Positions 47,034 through 58,567 of a stretch of DNA of 64,000 nucleotides are shown one piece after another. This DNA comes from Paramyrothecium sp. XJ0827 (lineage: Eukaryota; Ascomycota; Sordariomycetes; Hypocreales; Stachybotryaceae): positions 3,162,001 through 3,226,000 of the forward strand of contig JAJFPB010000004.1 in NCBI GenBank assembly GCA_020881915.1, in the 5' to 3' direction. The translations under genes were made by a program, and so were the position numbers. The notes under the pieces are model-generated. The model was not told where the DNA came from. It was given only the letters and a program-made list of their open reading frames with translations, and ran no database searches. Numbering within the stretch: the stretch's first letter is position 1; every line of letters starts with the position of its first letter.

Positions 47034-49340
47034 TCATCTGCCTTCCAGCGCCTCCGCAATCCAGCTCGCTTGGATGGCGCTGACCTTTTTCGCGTAGTTC
47101 TTGTTTGTGTACACGTGCTCCAGAAACATTATGGCTTCCTTCTTCTGGCCGTGCAGCACACTTGCCGGGTGAATGGCGACAGTGTGCTTCCCTTGAACCG
47201 TAACAAAGCTGCCATCCGGCGCTAGCATTGCCGTCTTGAGCGCGAAGCCTTGCATGAAGCACTTGAGAAGCGCCTCTGCCCTTTCGGGAGTCAACGGGGT
47301 GAATGGCTGCGGGTCGGCTGGAGGAGCCTCGCTGAGCAGTTTCTCCTTCAAGCACATGCTCCGCAATTGCCGGCGAATGTTCAGGGCCTGCCTCATGTTG
47401 CGCATGTTGATTTTTCTCTTCTTACACCAATCTGTTCGATCCGCGTTCTCTGCAGTATACTGCTGCATCGTCGTCAGGTAGGTGAGGATGTCGCCTTCCC
47501 GTCGCTGAACCTCCTTGCGCGCCAGCTCGACTTCTTCTTGTGCTTCTTCGGTTTGCACTTGCAGAAATATGTCCTCGCCAGATGTTATGCACGAGATGAT
47601 GTCAATTACCTCCGTGACGCAGTCGTATTCCGGTCGCGCAGCTGCCAAGAGTACTGCCCCTAGTGGTGCTGGGACTGGAAGCCTTGCCATCTTCTCTCCG
47701 TCAGGCGTAATAGATCCGTCGTCGGTCAGTGCTTTCAGGAAGTGAAGGTGAACCAGTGCCTTTTCAATGGCTTCTGTCTCCGGCGCATCCATCAAAGGGA
47801 ATGCCAGTACATCGTGGATTCCACGAGCTTTCATAGTGAGGACGGCTCCAAGCACATCGTTTCGCAAGATCTCGGGCAGGTCGGCCTCGCGCAGCGTCTT
47901 GAACGCTTCTTCCGTGTACAAGCGAAAAGACTTGCCAGGGCCTTCACGGCCAGCTCGTCCTGTGCGTTGCACGGCTGAGGATTTGGAAATGGGTTTTGCA
48001 AGCAAAGACTCCATCCCAAGGCGAGCCCTATACTGTTTTACTTTGGCTTTGCCACAGTCCACCACATAGCGCACGCCAGGCACCGTAACTGAGGTTTCGG
48101 CAATGTTTGTCGCCAACACAATCTTTCGGGTGAATGCTGAACGGACTGGAAGAAAGGCCTCTCGCTGAGCATCCATCGACAGTTGCCCGTAGAGGGGGAG
48201 AACTTTGACCTTGGGCACATTGGACGCCAGTGTTGCAGCGTATTCCTCAATCAGCCGCTGGGCAGACTCAATTTCCTCCTGGCCGGTGAGGAATGCCAAG
48301 ACATCACCCGGTAATGGTTCTTCAAGATGAATCTTAAAGATCCTCTTGAGTAACGCATCCTGAAGATCAGCAACCGGTCGTGGCTCGTGAATAACTTGGA
48401 CAGGGAACTGACGGCCCTTGATCCGCAGTACTTGCACAGGGCTTTCGCTCGCTTCTGGCGTTGGAATATCGCCAAAGAACTGTCGGATTGTGTCCACGTC
48501 TGCCGTTGCACTCATGATAACAACCTTCAATGGCACACCGCCACGACCCGTGTTGCCGCTGGACAGGATCTGCTTTAGGAAGCCAACGAGGAGGTCAGCG
48601 TCCAGGCTCCTCTCGTGGACTTCGTCGACAATTACGGCGCTGTATTGTCGCAGGTTTGGGTCCCGTAGTAGTTCCTGGAGCAGCATTCCCTCAGTGAGAA
48701 ACTTGATCTTGGAGCCCCGAGGCACTTGACGGTCGAATCGAACAGAGTATCCAACCATGCCATCAGCTCGTCCCTTACCCAGAGGCGTCCCAGCTTCTTG
48801 TGCAACGCGATGGGCGAGCGTAGTAGCTGCGACTCGTCGGGGCTGCGTAATGGCGATCATGCCACCTACTTGAACCTCCTCTTCTGCGCCTGGGAGCTTG
48901 ACCTTTTGTCGTCGGCACCATGGTTCCTGATACAGGAACTGGGGCACCTGGGTACTTTTTCCGGAACCAGTTTCGCCAACAAGAACCAGCACATCGCTGC
49001 CTTTTTTCCTGACGACGCTCTGGATCTCGTCTCGGTGCTGCCAAATGGGAAGCTGCTTGCGAGACTCGAGTAATTTCTTATCCTCCCTCGTTGCAAACTT
49101 CTGCAATGAACGATCCTTTGGTGGCCTTGTGTCTCTGGGTGTTGTCTTCTGTTCTGGCTGTGCCTGTGCTTCTGGCTTGGGGCCGGTTGCAGGTGCAGCC
49201 GGCTGAGCTACGGCCCGTGGTTTCACAGGCGCAAGATAGCCTTCCAGGGAAATAGCCTTGCCGCCGATAGTGAGCGCATTTGTTGGTTTCTGTGTCTTCC
49301 TCCTTTTAGCAGGATGATTTGTATTATTCTCTGAAGCCAT
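47034..49340 (-). CDS. DHR2: DEAH/DEVH-box RNA helicase, Dhr2-like
   Basis: ATP-dependent RNA helicase; yeast Dhr2 works in nucleolar 18S rRNA maturation. Intronless, 768 residues. Motif I GETGSGKS at 122-129, Ia ITQPRRVAA, motif II DEVH at 239-242 (the DEVH variant), III SATAD, IV-V LATNIAETSVTVPGVRYVVDCG and VI QRTGRAGREGPG, then the winged-helix and ratchet domains and a C-terminal OB-fold ending SAIQASWIAEALEGR. The N-terminal 80 residues are basic and disordered with a possible nuclear signal, AKRRK at about 11-15. Compact architecture without extra N-terminal domains argues against the splicing helicases Prp2, Prp16, Prp22 and Prp43. The assignment to Dhr2 rests on size and architecture from memory. 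Confidence 0.88.
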   Translation of the reverse strand: MASENNTNHPAKRRKTQKPTNALTIGGKAISLEGYLAPVKPRAVAQPAAPATGPKPEAQAQPEQKTTPRDTRPPKDRSLQKFATREDKKLLESRKQLPIWQHRDEIQSVVRKKGSDVLVLVGETGSGKSTQVPQFLYQEPWCRRQKVKLPGAEEEVQVGGMIAITQPRRVAATTLAHRVAQEAGTPLGKGRADGMVGYSVRFDRQVPRGSKIKFLTEGMLLQELLRDPNLRQYSAVIVDEVHERSLDADLLVGFLKQILSSGNTGRGGVPLKVVIMSATADVDTIRQFFGDIPTPEASESPVQVLRIKGRQFPVQVIHEPRPVADLQDALLKRIFKIHLEEPLPGDVLAFLTGQEEIESAQRLIEEYAATLASNVPKVKVLPLYGQLSMDAQREAFLPVRSAFTRKIVLATNIAETSVTVPGVRYVVDCGKAKVKQYRARLGMESLLAKPISKSSAVQRTGRAGREGPGKSFRLYTEEAFKTLREADLPEILRNDVLGAVLTMKARGIHDVLAFPLMDAPETEAIEKALVHLHFLKALTDDGSITPDGEKMARLPVPAPLGAVLLAAARPEYDCVTEVIDIISCITSGEDIFLQVQTEEAQEEVELARKEVQRREGDILTYLTTMQQYTAENADRTDWCKKRKINMRNMRQALNIRRQLRSMCLKEKLLSEAPPADPQPFTPLTPERAEALLKCFMQGFALKTAMLAPDGSFVTVQGKHTVAIHPASVLHGQKKEAIMFLEHVYTNKNYAKKVSAIQASWIAEALEGR

Positions 49341-50003
49341 TTCTAGGAAATAATGAAGGGCTGGTCAGGGAAGGGGGCTGATGGTTCTCTTCAAGAAGGG
49401 GAAGAAATTTTCGATATCAGATGTAGTTGCAGGTCGAGATGCTGCTGGTGGCACCGTTACTTTCTTCCGCTGCTCACACTGTGCAGCGACACCCCTCCGC
49501 TCTTCATGCTGGCACTCCTTTGTTTTTTTCACCTCATGTCTGCAAGAAGATATCTAAATACGAAGCTCAGTGAGGTTCCAAAATGTTTTAACAACTAAAT
49601 CTGCGTCTCGATCGAGCGCATACTGAACCCCCCTAATGTTAAGACCGACAATTAGTCAAGACTATGGAACAAGTCTCATTATGTTCACAATGAAAGTCCA
49701 AGACAAACGAGAAACACTCGCTTTATCCGTTTGTTCTGGAAACCTATGTATTTATGAAAGAAATGAAAATCAACGCCGATAGTGCTATTCTACGACTTTC
49801 CAATGCTCAACAAATACATCATGCATTGCGTCTCCTTGAGTCCCTGAGTGCTCGACCAAAGGACGTGTCACCAGATCAGGGCTCACAGCTCATGAGATGC
49901 TGCATGCTGGAGACTGGGCGTGCGTTACTCTAGAAACAAGCCGTTTCATTGATCCATTCAACAAATAGTCCAATAAAATGATGCGCAGAGTCGCCAGCGA
50001 CCT
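49341..50003. other. Intergenic DHR2 / SEC9
   Basis: DHR2 promoter and SEC9 3' flank, same transcription direction. Moderately AT-rich; no gene recognised. Confidence 0.5.
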
Positions 50004-51345
50004 TTACTTGAAACGAGCCAGTCGTTCTCTGTTCATCCGCGTAGCATCGTCGACGGCATCGCTCTGCGAGATGTATTAGTGTTACCGGTCGATTCACGAG
50101 GCGGGTCATACATACCTTGCCCATGATAATGTCGATGCGCTTGTTCTGAACATCCACTTCCTTGCCAATCGCCTTGCCGACCATGTTCATCATCTTGACT
50201 TGGCCTTCTAGCTCGTCCAAGCCATCATCAATTTGATCTTCAAGCTCATCCGCTCCTTCTTCGTCGTCCAAGTTGTATTTACCATATTCCTTCTTGCGGG
50301 CCTGCGTTCGAGGCACGCCGGCGCCGCCGATTTCTCGAAAGTTTGACTCCATACGCTGTGTGGCAGCGAAGCCTTCACGCCTGGTGGCCTCACGCTGATC
50401 ACGCTCTTCGCGATGACGATTCATCACGGCCTCGTCGGCCTTTAGCTGGCGTTGCTTGGAGGTAAAGGGGTTGCCAACGTGAACAGCGAACATGCTTCGG
50501 TTAAGCGTCTTCAGCTCCGCTGCTCTATCCTGAGCAACCTTGTTTTGGTTGGCCGCAAGGTCCAGGTTTTTCTCTGTGTTGTGCAGGCGTTCACCTTGAG
50601 CACCGAGTCGAGCGAGCGTCGCACGTCCCACTTCGTTGGCCTGCCTAGCCATTTGCACGGATCGCGACACTGACGAGGCGCTTTCCTGCTGGACACGCCT
50701 CTTCTCTTGGAGGATTGACTGGTACTCGGCTTCCTCTTGTTCCTCTGCCGTCAACTCTCGCGACTCGCCATAGCCTCCTGAGTAGTCACCAGCGGAGGGA
50801 TTTGCCGCGGATCCGGTTTGACCATATGAGCCGCCCGCTCCTACGGTTTGTTGCTTTTGAGTGTGCCTTTGTTGGGCATCGGAGAAGAGGGCATCTCTGT
50901 TGGAGTCGGGTTCGTTATTGCCAGACTGGCCGAACCCTCCGTACCCGCCAGGGCCCCTAGCCCCGGCTGCCGGGGCATTGTCATAACGATTGGAGCCATA
51001 GCCTCCACCCGATCCGTAGCGGTCACTGCCATAGCCGGGCGCAGGAGGGGGTGCGCCGTAGCCCCCACCACCAGATGCGGGTGACGGTGAACCATATCTG
51101 CCGCCGCCAGGACCGCCGGGTCCAGCAGGGGCGCCTCCTGCTCGAGGATCATTGTTCAAACTCGCTCGTGCTTGCTGGTAAGGAGTCACGTTTGCGTATT
51201 TCGCGTTATCGGCGTAGGGGTCACTGGCTTGAGCGTATGGGTTGTCGGCTTGAGGGGCTGGACTCGATTTCTTGCGGCTGAACAGCGCACTGCGGCTAGA
51301 ATCTTCGCCGTCATCGGCTTTCTTTCCGAATCCGAGTTTCTTCAT
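50004..51345 (-). CDS. SEC9: Plasma-membrane t-SNARE Sec9 (SNAP-25 type)
   Basis: Supplies the Qb and Qc helices of the exocytic SNARE complex with Sso and Snc at the plasma membrane. Exons 51345-50116 and 50063-50004, 429 residues; the last exon (SDAVDDATRMNRERLARFK) completes the second SNARE helix and is easily missed because the unspliced frame runs on. An N-terminal Gly/Tyr/Pro-rich disordered region with repeated NPYA/DPYA-like and GGYG elements takes residues 1-200. SNARE helix 1 spans about 215-290 (SSVSRSVQMARQANEVGRATLARLG) and helix 2 about 355-428 (LEGQVKMMNMVGKAIGKEVDVQN). The Gln layer residues fit. As in yeast Sec9, there is no transmembrane segment and no Cys-rich palmitoylation cluster. 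Confidence 0.94.
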
Positions 51346-52939
51346 TTTGGACGTTTTCTGTAGGAGCTAGGATGAGGAAAAAAAGAAGAAAGAGAAGCAG
51401 AAGAAGAGAAGATGTGGAAGTAGGAGAATGGTGGAGGTCAGCGAAAGAGGCCCGAGACCTGAGACTTAGGAGTTGTTTCGAGGGCCCCTCCATGCGCCCC
51501 GTCCAGCCGCCCGGGGCTGGTTCAGGGTTCTAAGTTAAGGCACCTCACAGTGGGTCGGTCGTTTTGCGCCACAGGCTAACGAACTTAAGGTACCTGGTAT
51601 TCTGGGTCGTAACACGATTGGGCACCGGGGTGACGAATGGAGGCTCAGCCACCTAGAAACGAGCTGGCTGACGTACCTGCAGGTATTTGGAAGGCAGGGT
51701 ACAGGGCTCAAGGCTCAAGGCTTCAACATTCGTCGATCTGTAAAGACCCTGTTGACGGACTACCGGTAGATGCCTGACCGGCCGCTAAGTGCCTAACTAG
51801 GCGGAATCTGCACCCGTATTGCCTGATCACGAGGTGAACTGGTTACAATATTTGACGGAAGGGTTATGTTTCGCCTTCGAGAGAACAAATTCGCTTCATC
51901 AATGCAAGCGCGCCCAACTACCTTTTTGTCAAACGAGTTATAGTTATTATGACGGCTTTATTGAGGGCGTATCTAAGCCGATCACGTGTAAACGACTTTT
52001 ATCAATCATACTATGGCCAAAGTCCAGGAGACACTCCTTTCTTGGGTAATGGCGAGTAAAAGAAAGACGGGTGGTGGGGGGTTACGATCTAAAGGAAAAT
52101 ACGAAAATGACATTTGACCTCTCAATCCATAATACTTGACAGTGAACCTGATATGGAGGAATTGCCCAACACATCAAACTCACAGCAAATAACAGGCATC
52201 AAGTCTTCTTCTTTTCAACAGCCTCTCCGATTTTAACTTGACCAAGTCCAGTTGAGCCTGTAATCAATCTTGCGCGTAGTTATGCCCGACTCTACGTAAA
52301 TGCTGGTCTACAATGAATGATTCGAGTTCAGAGGTCGAGTCCATGGCCGGTCAGCTTGGACCATCAGGCCATGGCAAGAGGCGCGATGTGACTATTTCGA
52401 CCTCAACCACAGCACCACATTCTCGCTGCCTGGATGTGGACTTACATGGATGAATTGAACGCAAAGAGGTTGGTGGTGGTTTTCCGAGATCGGGTGGACC
52501 CACATCGCCCGATGGACTTTAGTCATGGCGGCGACGCACCTTCGATGTGTCACCAAACACGAAAAGCGGTCCGTCCAGTGACTCCAGTCACTGCACCCGC
52601 CGCCGCCTATTCAAGAGCCGAGGTTCATATTCCATCACGACAAGAGTCCAACCCGTTATCTCCAGCTTTGAAGTCAAACACCATGCTTTTCACATACTAA
52701 ACTGGACCACTACATTTTTTTCTCTCACTTCATCCAACTCAGCATTTCTTCGAGTCAAGATGATAACGCGGAGAGTCTCTCATTATACACTCAACAACCT
52801 CTTCCATCGAAACTTACTCACTTGACCGATAGATTTCGACGCAAGAAGCTCCAACATCTATCCTGCAAAGATCCGCCTCCCTCGGTGCCGTTGACCCACA
52901 AGTCCGTGGAGCCCCGTTTGTTCGGACCGCCAGTCCACG
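51346..52939. other. Divergent intergenic region SEC9 / GTPBP1-like
   Basis: No supported gene in 1.6 kb. AAGGTACCTG at about 51587-51596. Small plus-strand frames at 51819-52049 and 52434-52700 lack any recognisable feature. Confidence 0.5.
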
Positions 52940-55519
52940 ATGGCTTCCGTCTTCACTTACGACCCGGACCCTCCGCGAGTCTCATCTCCCTGGCTTGCTC
53001 CAGAAGATCCCGACAAGAATTCCACAAAGAATTCCACCCAGGATCCAGCAGATGCCCGTCATGGCCTCTTGTCCGAGTACGGTGTCACCAAGCTTCAGGC
53101 CGAGCCGCAGGACGGCCCCACAGAGTACAAGCTGCACTTGCTACTGAGACCAAGGCGTGCTTATAAGTCCATGAGCACAACCTCGCGTTCCAAACAGTCT
53201 GCGCGAGCATCGACACCATCGCCAGCGGCTTCGAGTCAACCTCGGCAGCAGCGGCTGCAGCATCTGACAACGCAACTTCTCTGGAGAATGCAACAGTCCT
53301 CTCCATATCATGCCTCCAGCTCAAAGGAACTCACAATCCCCAAGCTTCCCGACGATAGCGTCGATCTCAACTCACATATTCTACCGGAAGCTTTGGTCCC
53401 CGGGCTTGAAGAGTCTCGAGGCGCCTTGTATGAGATAGGTGTCTCCGATGACGGAACCCTGGTTGGGCTTACCAAGGATGAGATGGATGAGAGCATTGCC
53501 ACGTTACGCATCATGGCGGCAAGCTTGGGCTGCTCTGTGGAGATAGTTCGGATGATTATTGTCGGCGATTGCGAGTGGGTTGAATTTGCTGAACTTGTCG
53601 ACGACGCCTTCTCTACACCCACAAATGTCACTAGGCAAGGCAGATTATGGGTGGCTGAAGCGTTTGTGACGCCAAATCTTGGCCAACGTGTCGAGAGCAA
53701 GCAATCGCCATACAGCGGTTTCGGTGCCCCTGACGAGACTCGGCCGAGCATCGATGCGACGCCGTCACAAGCAGCTACTGTTCCAAGCCGAGGCAGCTCT
53801 ACCACTCCGCAGCTCAGAGTGACCTTCACCGGGCCAACAACCTCTGGAAAGACTAGCTTGTTGGGGACGCTCTCATCCGGCACTCTTGACAACGGTCGTG
53901 GCAAGAGTCGGCTTAGTTTATTCAAGCATCGCCATGAGATGGTCTCGGGCATCACGAGTTCCATCGCTCAGGAACTCATTGGCTATAAGGAGCGAGCCAT
54001 TCTTAATTTTTCGCATGGCAATATCGAATCTTGGACTGATATCCATGACTTTGCTGAACAGGGGAGGCTCGTATTCGTGACGGATTCCGGAGGCCATCCC
54101 AGGTACCGACGCACCGTGCTCCGCGGGCTTATGAACTGGTCACCTCATTGGGGGGTCCTGTGCCTCCCTGCTGATGATGGTCACGGTTCTTTTGATAGGG
54201 ATCCTGGCTCCTCTACGCCTCCCAGTCTGCCAGAAGTAACCGCAGTGCCTATCGATCTCATGGACGCTCATTTGAGATTGTCCCTCAAGCTCGACGTTCC
54301 GCTGGCTGTCGTCATCACAAAGCTAGATTTGGCCTCCAAGGCGAGTTTACAGAAGACAATGATCAAGGTTTTGACAGCCGTTAAAGAGGCCGGTCGAATA
54401 CCTCGCATTCTCCAGCCGGACCAGAGACAGGCCTACAGTTTGCACGAAATCTCGCCAGAGGACCATGAAAAGGTCCAGTTGATTGTCAAGGATATGCACG
54501 AAAGTGAAAGCCTCACGAAATATGTTCCTATTGTGCTCACAAGTGCTGTTAAGGGCACAGGGATCGGCCTACTTCATGCGCTGATGGAGACCCTTCCAAT
54601 GCCCTCACCGCCGACGGCTCGCGACTTCGTGGGCCACGTCCTGAACCCTGAGCAGCCACAATGCTTGTTCCATATCGACGACACCTTCAATCTTCCAACC
54701 TCTTACAGCAATTTAGCGCAGGGTTCTGAGAGATGGGGTAATCGGGGCGTAATTGTGTCTGGGCATCTTCGATTCGGAGATCTCTCAGTGGGCGATGCCA
54801 TCGTTGTTGGGCCTTTTCCCGCTGAGGATGAGGATGCTCGTGGCTACACGCCGGCGGACAGGCCATCGCCGAGTAGCTACGGCCTCTCAATATCGCATCC
54901 CTCGTCCGCAGAACTTGCGCGCATCGCGATGAAGAATGCTGTGTCAGCATCCAGCATTGCCGGCGAGTGGCACAAGGCGCGCATTGTTAGTATTCGTAAC
55001 CTTCGTCTGCCTGTACGGACCCTGGAGGCTGGCCAGGCCGGATCTGTTGGAATTGTGTTTGGGTCTGAATCTGAGGCTGAAATACAGCTGCCGCGGATTC
55101 GAAGAGGGATGGTGCTTGCGATACCTTCAAAGCACATGCTAGATACAGGACTGTCGTTGCAGGCTGCCAGCGGCTTCACAGCGACATTCAGTGACACTAC
55201 AGTAGGGTCACTTGCGATTGGTTCCTTTGTCAACGTCTACGTTGCCAGCGTTAGGGCGGCTGCTCGAGTGGCTGGTATTTCCCGAATACAGCGACACGAT
55301 CTGAATAACACGGCAACGGATGATATGGATGAGATTTTCAGCCTGAGCGGTGACGTTGACGAGACTGTGCCTGACAGTGGTGCAGACGTGTTTTTGGAGT
55401 TACTTCACAATAGAGAGTGGGTAGAGCTGGGATCAAAGGTCATATTATTAGAGGGAGGGAGCCAGGATAAGTCGGGACTAGAAGGATTTGTGGGAAGAAT
55501 CGTGGAGATCGTAGAGTAG
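52940..55519 (+). CDS. GTPBP1/GTPBP2-like translational GTPase with altered G motifs
   Basis: Intronless, 859 residues. The GTPBP1/2 family is related to elongation factor 1A and is linked to mRNA surveillance and ribosome rescue in animals. The family is clear from VTFTGPTTSGKTSLLGTL (P-loop, 298-305), LDNGRGKSRLSLFKHRHE and SGITSSIAQELIGY (G2 region, the conserved SGRTSS pattern), VTDSGGHPRYRRT (G3) and VITKLDLASK (G4), followed by two beta-barrel domains (about 545-850). Three motifs depart from the family: GNVDAGKS reads GPTTSGKT, DLAGHE reads DSGGHP (the catalytic-type His is kept), and the SGRTSS Arg is Ile. The N-terminal 290 residues are longer than in animal forms and start with a disordered region. 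Nucleotide binding looks possible; hydrolysis may be changed. Confidence 0.88.
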   Translation: MASVFTYDPDPPRVSSPWLAPEDPDKNSTKNSTQDPADARHGLLSEYGVTKLQAEPQDGPTEYKLHLLLRPRRAYKSMSTTSRSKQSARASTPSPAASSQPRQQRLQHLTTQLLWRMQQSSPYHASSSKELTIPKLPDDSVDLNSHILPEALVPGLEESRGALYEIGVSDDGTLVGLTKDEMDESIATLRIMAASLGCSVEIVRMIIVGDCEWVEFAELVDDAFSTPTNVTRQGRLWVAEAFVTPNLGQRVESKQSPYSGFGAPDETRPSIDATPSQAATVPSRGSSTTPQLRVTFTGPTTSGKTSLLGTLSSGTLDNGRGKSRLSLFKHRHEMVSGITSSIAQELIGYKERAILNFSHGNIESWTDIHDFAEQGRLVFVTDSGGHPRYRRTVLRGLMNWSPHWGVLCLPADDGHGSFDRDPGSSTPPSLPEVTAVPIDLMDAHLRLSLKLDVPLAVVITKLDLASKASLQKTMIKVLTAVKEAGRIPRILQPDQRQAYSLHEISPEDHEKVQLIVKDMHESESLTKYVPIVLTSAVKGTGIGLLHALMETLPMPSPPTARDFVGHVLNPEQPQCLFHIDDTFNLPTSYSNLAQGSERWGNRGVIVSGHLRFGDLSVGDAIVVGPFPAEDEDARGYTPADRPSPSSYGLSISHPSSAELARIAMKNAVSASSIAGEWHKARIVSIRNLRLPVRTLEAGQAGSVGIVFGSESEAEIQLPRIRRGMVLAIPSKHMLDTGLSLQAASGFTATFSDTTVGSLAIGSFVNVYVASVRAAARVAGISRIQRHDLNNTATDDMDEIFSLSGDVDETVPDSGADVFLELLHNREWVELGSKVILLEGGSQDKSGLEGFVGRIVEIVE

Positions 55520-55686
55520 GTGTAGCACAGTTTTGGGTATAATTTCCGGGCGTTATATAGCGTTGTTCAGCATCGTGGTCGGGTGTGGGAGCCCAACCAG
55601 CCTTCTTCGTCCTCGTTCATAGCACAGCAACACCAGTCTTCAAGTCCTCATCAATTTTGCTGTCAAGTTTCTCCAGATTGCTGCCC

Positions 55687-56105
55687 TTAAGCTCTCACTA
55701 AGCCATAAAACAGAGTCCACGTCAAGATGAAACCCGAGAGCCCGTTCAAGAGTCCACTGGTCCAAAAGTCGAATGCGCCCTGGAAATAGCGACCCGTATC
55801 AAGTGGCTGCCGCCCCTCTGACGTCGACGTCGGCGCAACCTTGACGACATAGAAGAGCGAAGCTGTGATGACTGAGAAGATCAAGTAGAAAAGAAAGCCG
55901 CTGTAGGATTCGAGACCGAGAATGCCTGCGCTGACGCCGACGAGGGAAGCCATGAGGCTGTTCAGGTTGGAGAGAGACTAGGGTGGAGGCGAATTAGTTT
56001 CAGAGTCAGACTGTCGGCGTCCTGCTTGATTGAGCGCACCTTTGTGTTGTGCAGCACCGATTCAGGTACGATCGGATGGATCTGGTAGTCACGCTCGGAA
56101 GGCAT
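55687..56105 (-). CDS. EMC6: ER membrane protein complex subunit 6
   Basis: Core transmembrane subunit of the EMC insertase, which inserts tail-anchored and multipass proteins into the ER membrane. Exons 56105-56040 and 55977-55687, 118 residues. The first exon encodes a short soluble N-terminus (MPSERDYQIHPIVPESVLHN) typical of EMC6; exon 2 starts KSLSNLNSL and holds three hydrophobic segments: SLVGVSAGILGLES, GFLFYLIFSVITASLFYVV and the C-terminal LLNGLSGFILTWTLFYGLV. The size matches other EMC6 proteins (about 110). Divergent from HEM12, with 579 bp between starts; its stop is 167 bp from the convergent GTPase gene. Confidence 0.93.
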
Positions 56106-56684
56106 CGTGGATGATCTCGGTTGGTCGACGATACACGCTTTAGCGATATGTGTTCAGGGCTCGTCAATCGGCCTGTCGCTTGAGTATGGCAGGGTATCGG
56201 CTTGGGTTGATGCGCGACAAGAGCTTGAGGGCGTGCGTTACGCTACAAATAGGCAATGGCGAGCTTTCTGACGAGGGACGGCATCAACGTAGATTGCCTG
56301 CTGTGCGCGCGAGCAAGGTAAGGTACAGTATAGGTGACGACGAGTCGAACTGACAGTGTCGGGCCGATGTGCTCCGTCCCGAGCTTCGAGCTGGAGCTTT
56401 CGCATGTTTGCTCCAGGGTAGCTTTGAATGGGGAGTCGATTGACGCCAGGGCCTGGACTGAAAGCGGAACTGGCTGGATGGTGGGGGTGGGCTCGGTGAC
56501 CGCCATCGATAAGATCCGAATCGTCCAAGAACGACCAGTTTAGGCGGGGCGCCAGCCCGAGGTCAGATCGAAAGCCTCGACAAGGCTTGCTAAGCGATCG
56601 GATCAACCCTGACAAGTCTCAATATCAAAGGGGCTGGACTTCTCCCAATCACCCGTCTTGACACCATATCCTCTTTTCCCAACA
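56106..56684. promoter_or_regulatory. Bidirectional promoter EMC6 / HEM12
   Basis: 579 bp between divergent starts, with an AGGTA pentamer run at 56314-56331. A frame of 125 codons on the minus strand here is judged non-coding. Confidence 0.55.
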
Positions 56685-58055
56685 ATGGAGCTCACATTCG
56701 AACCGCTGAAGAATGACCTGCTGCTGCGCGCGGCACGCGGTGAGTTCGGCCTTCTCTGCTTAGCATCATTCTCGCCGAGTCGTGTAACTGACCTACGGCC
56801 TTGTGAACCACAGGCGAAGTCGTCGAGCGGCCGCCCATGTGGGTGATGCGTCAAGGTAAGACTGTCAGAGGATATGCCTATGGGAGCGATCCTTCCCCTA
56901 GCAATTGTTCGAGGCTTACGTGAAGCTTAGCCGGACGCTATCTCCCCGAGTATCACGAAGCCAAAGGAAACCGAGACTTCTTCGAATGCTGCCGAGATCC
57001 CGAGGTCGCCTCCACGATCACGCTCCAGCCTGTCGAGCGCTATGCCGGCCTGATCGATGCCGCCATCATCTTCTCCGATATCCTCGTCATACCGCAGGCC
57101 GTCGGCATGCAGGTCGAGATGGTAGACAAGAAGGGCCCGCACTTCCCCAATCCTCTCAAGTCGCCCGAGGACCCGCAGTATCAGCAAGTCCTCACGCGCG
57201 AGGTCGACGTGGCCAAGGAGCTCGACTACGCCTACAAGGCCGTCACCCTGACCAGGCAGAAGCTGGCCGGCAGGGTGCCCCTAATTGGTTTCTGCGGAGC
57301 ACCCTGGACGCTTTTCTGCTACATGGTTGAGGGTGGCGGAACCAAGCTGTTTTCCCAGAGCAAGACGTGGATTTACAGATACCCCGAGGAGTCCAAGAAA
57401 CTACTGCTGAAGCTTGCGGATGTCTGCGTTGATCACCTTGCCTTGCAGGTCAGGGCGGGAGCTCAGGTACGTGAACCTGGCATTTCGCACTTGCAACCTT
57501 TCTCTTGGCGTTGTTTACTCACCTTCTGGTAGCTGGTTATGGTGTTCGAATCTTGGGCCGGCGAGCTCGGCCCGGCCGCCTTCCGCGAGTTCTCCGAGCC
57601 TTACCTGGCACACATTGCCCAAAAGCTCCCCGAGAAGCTCCAGAGCCTCAACCTAGAGCGGGTTCCCATGACGGTCTTCCCCAAGGGCGCATGGCATGCT
57701 CTCGACTCGGCATGCAACCTCGGCTACGATGTCGTGGGCATGGACTGGCTGCAAGACCCTGCGGACGCGGTGCGCATCCGCGGCGACCGCAAGATTGTCT
57801 TCCAGGGCAATGCGGATCCGGGCGTGCTCTACGGGACAAAGGAGGCCATTACAAAGGCGGTTGAGGAAATGGTCAAGGGCTTCTGGGTAGAAAAGAAGGG
57901 TTGGATTGCCAACCTGGGTCACGGTAAGCGTCCATCCCCCCATAACCATGGCAAGCTGGATAAGTAAACTAATGATGCCAGGTATCACACCGGGTGTCGA
58001 CCCCGAAAACCTCAAGCACTTCTTCGAGGAGATTCATCGGTTGACAACAGCATAA
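56685..58055 (+). CDS. HEM12: Uroporphyrinogen decarboxylase
   Basis: Fifth step of heme synthesis: removes four carboxyl groups from uroporphyrinogen III to give coproporphyrinogen III; cytosolic homodimer, no cofactor. Five exons: 56685-56739, 56814-56855, 56931-57466, 57533-57923, 57982-58055, total 365 residues, the usual length. The first two exons are tiny (55 and 42 nt) and were placed by requiring the signature [16 protein letters not shown], which is split between exons 2 and 3. Other landmarks: [18 protein letters not shown] with the catalytic Asp, [50 protein letters not shown] and [15 protein letters not shown] across the last intron. Start context is good (A at -3, G at +4). Confidence 0.97.
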
Positions 58056-58567
58056 CCGTTGCATCCGCACCGGGTCCTGCTTGGTGGCTTACAAAGACCA
58101 CCTTGCCAGGCCAAACTCTAGGCGGGCAACATAGCAGGGCAAGCAAAAGACAGGAAGATGGCGCAAGTCGGCTTGGTTGCAAGACCAAAAAGGAAAAGGG
58201 TACACTCTGGCACCTGACATGGATATAAAGTGAATAAAAAGAAAAGCGTAGAATAAACCCCGGTAAAGATAAGAACAAAGCCTGGTATATCTCTAAACAG
58301 CAGCAACCCCTCCCTCATGACGACTGACTGATAAGCATCCGGCACCTTACTGGACTTTTTCTGTTTCCCAATAATCATGACTGCGCATTGTTCCCAGAGA
58401 CAAGCTGCGCCGAAAAATCCAACCCGTTCCAACTCCAAGGGCTAACAGTTCAGACAAGACGCCTTTCCGACCATAAGTTCCGAAGATAAATTCACATGTT
58501 CCCTTTCTTTCTCTCTCTCCAGCAATCAGAGCCCGTCCTGAGAGGGTGAAGGGAGGCTGGCGGGCGC
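58056..58567. other. Convergent 3' intergenic region
   Basis: HEM12 3' flank and Par32-like 3' flank; no gene recognised. Confidence 0.5.
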
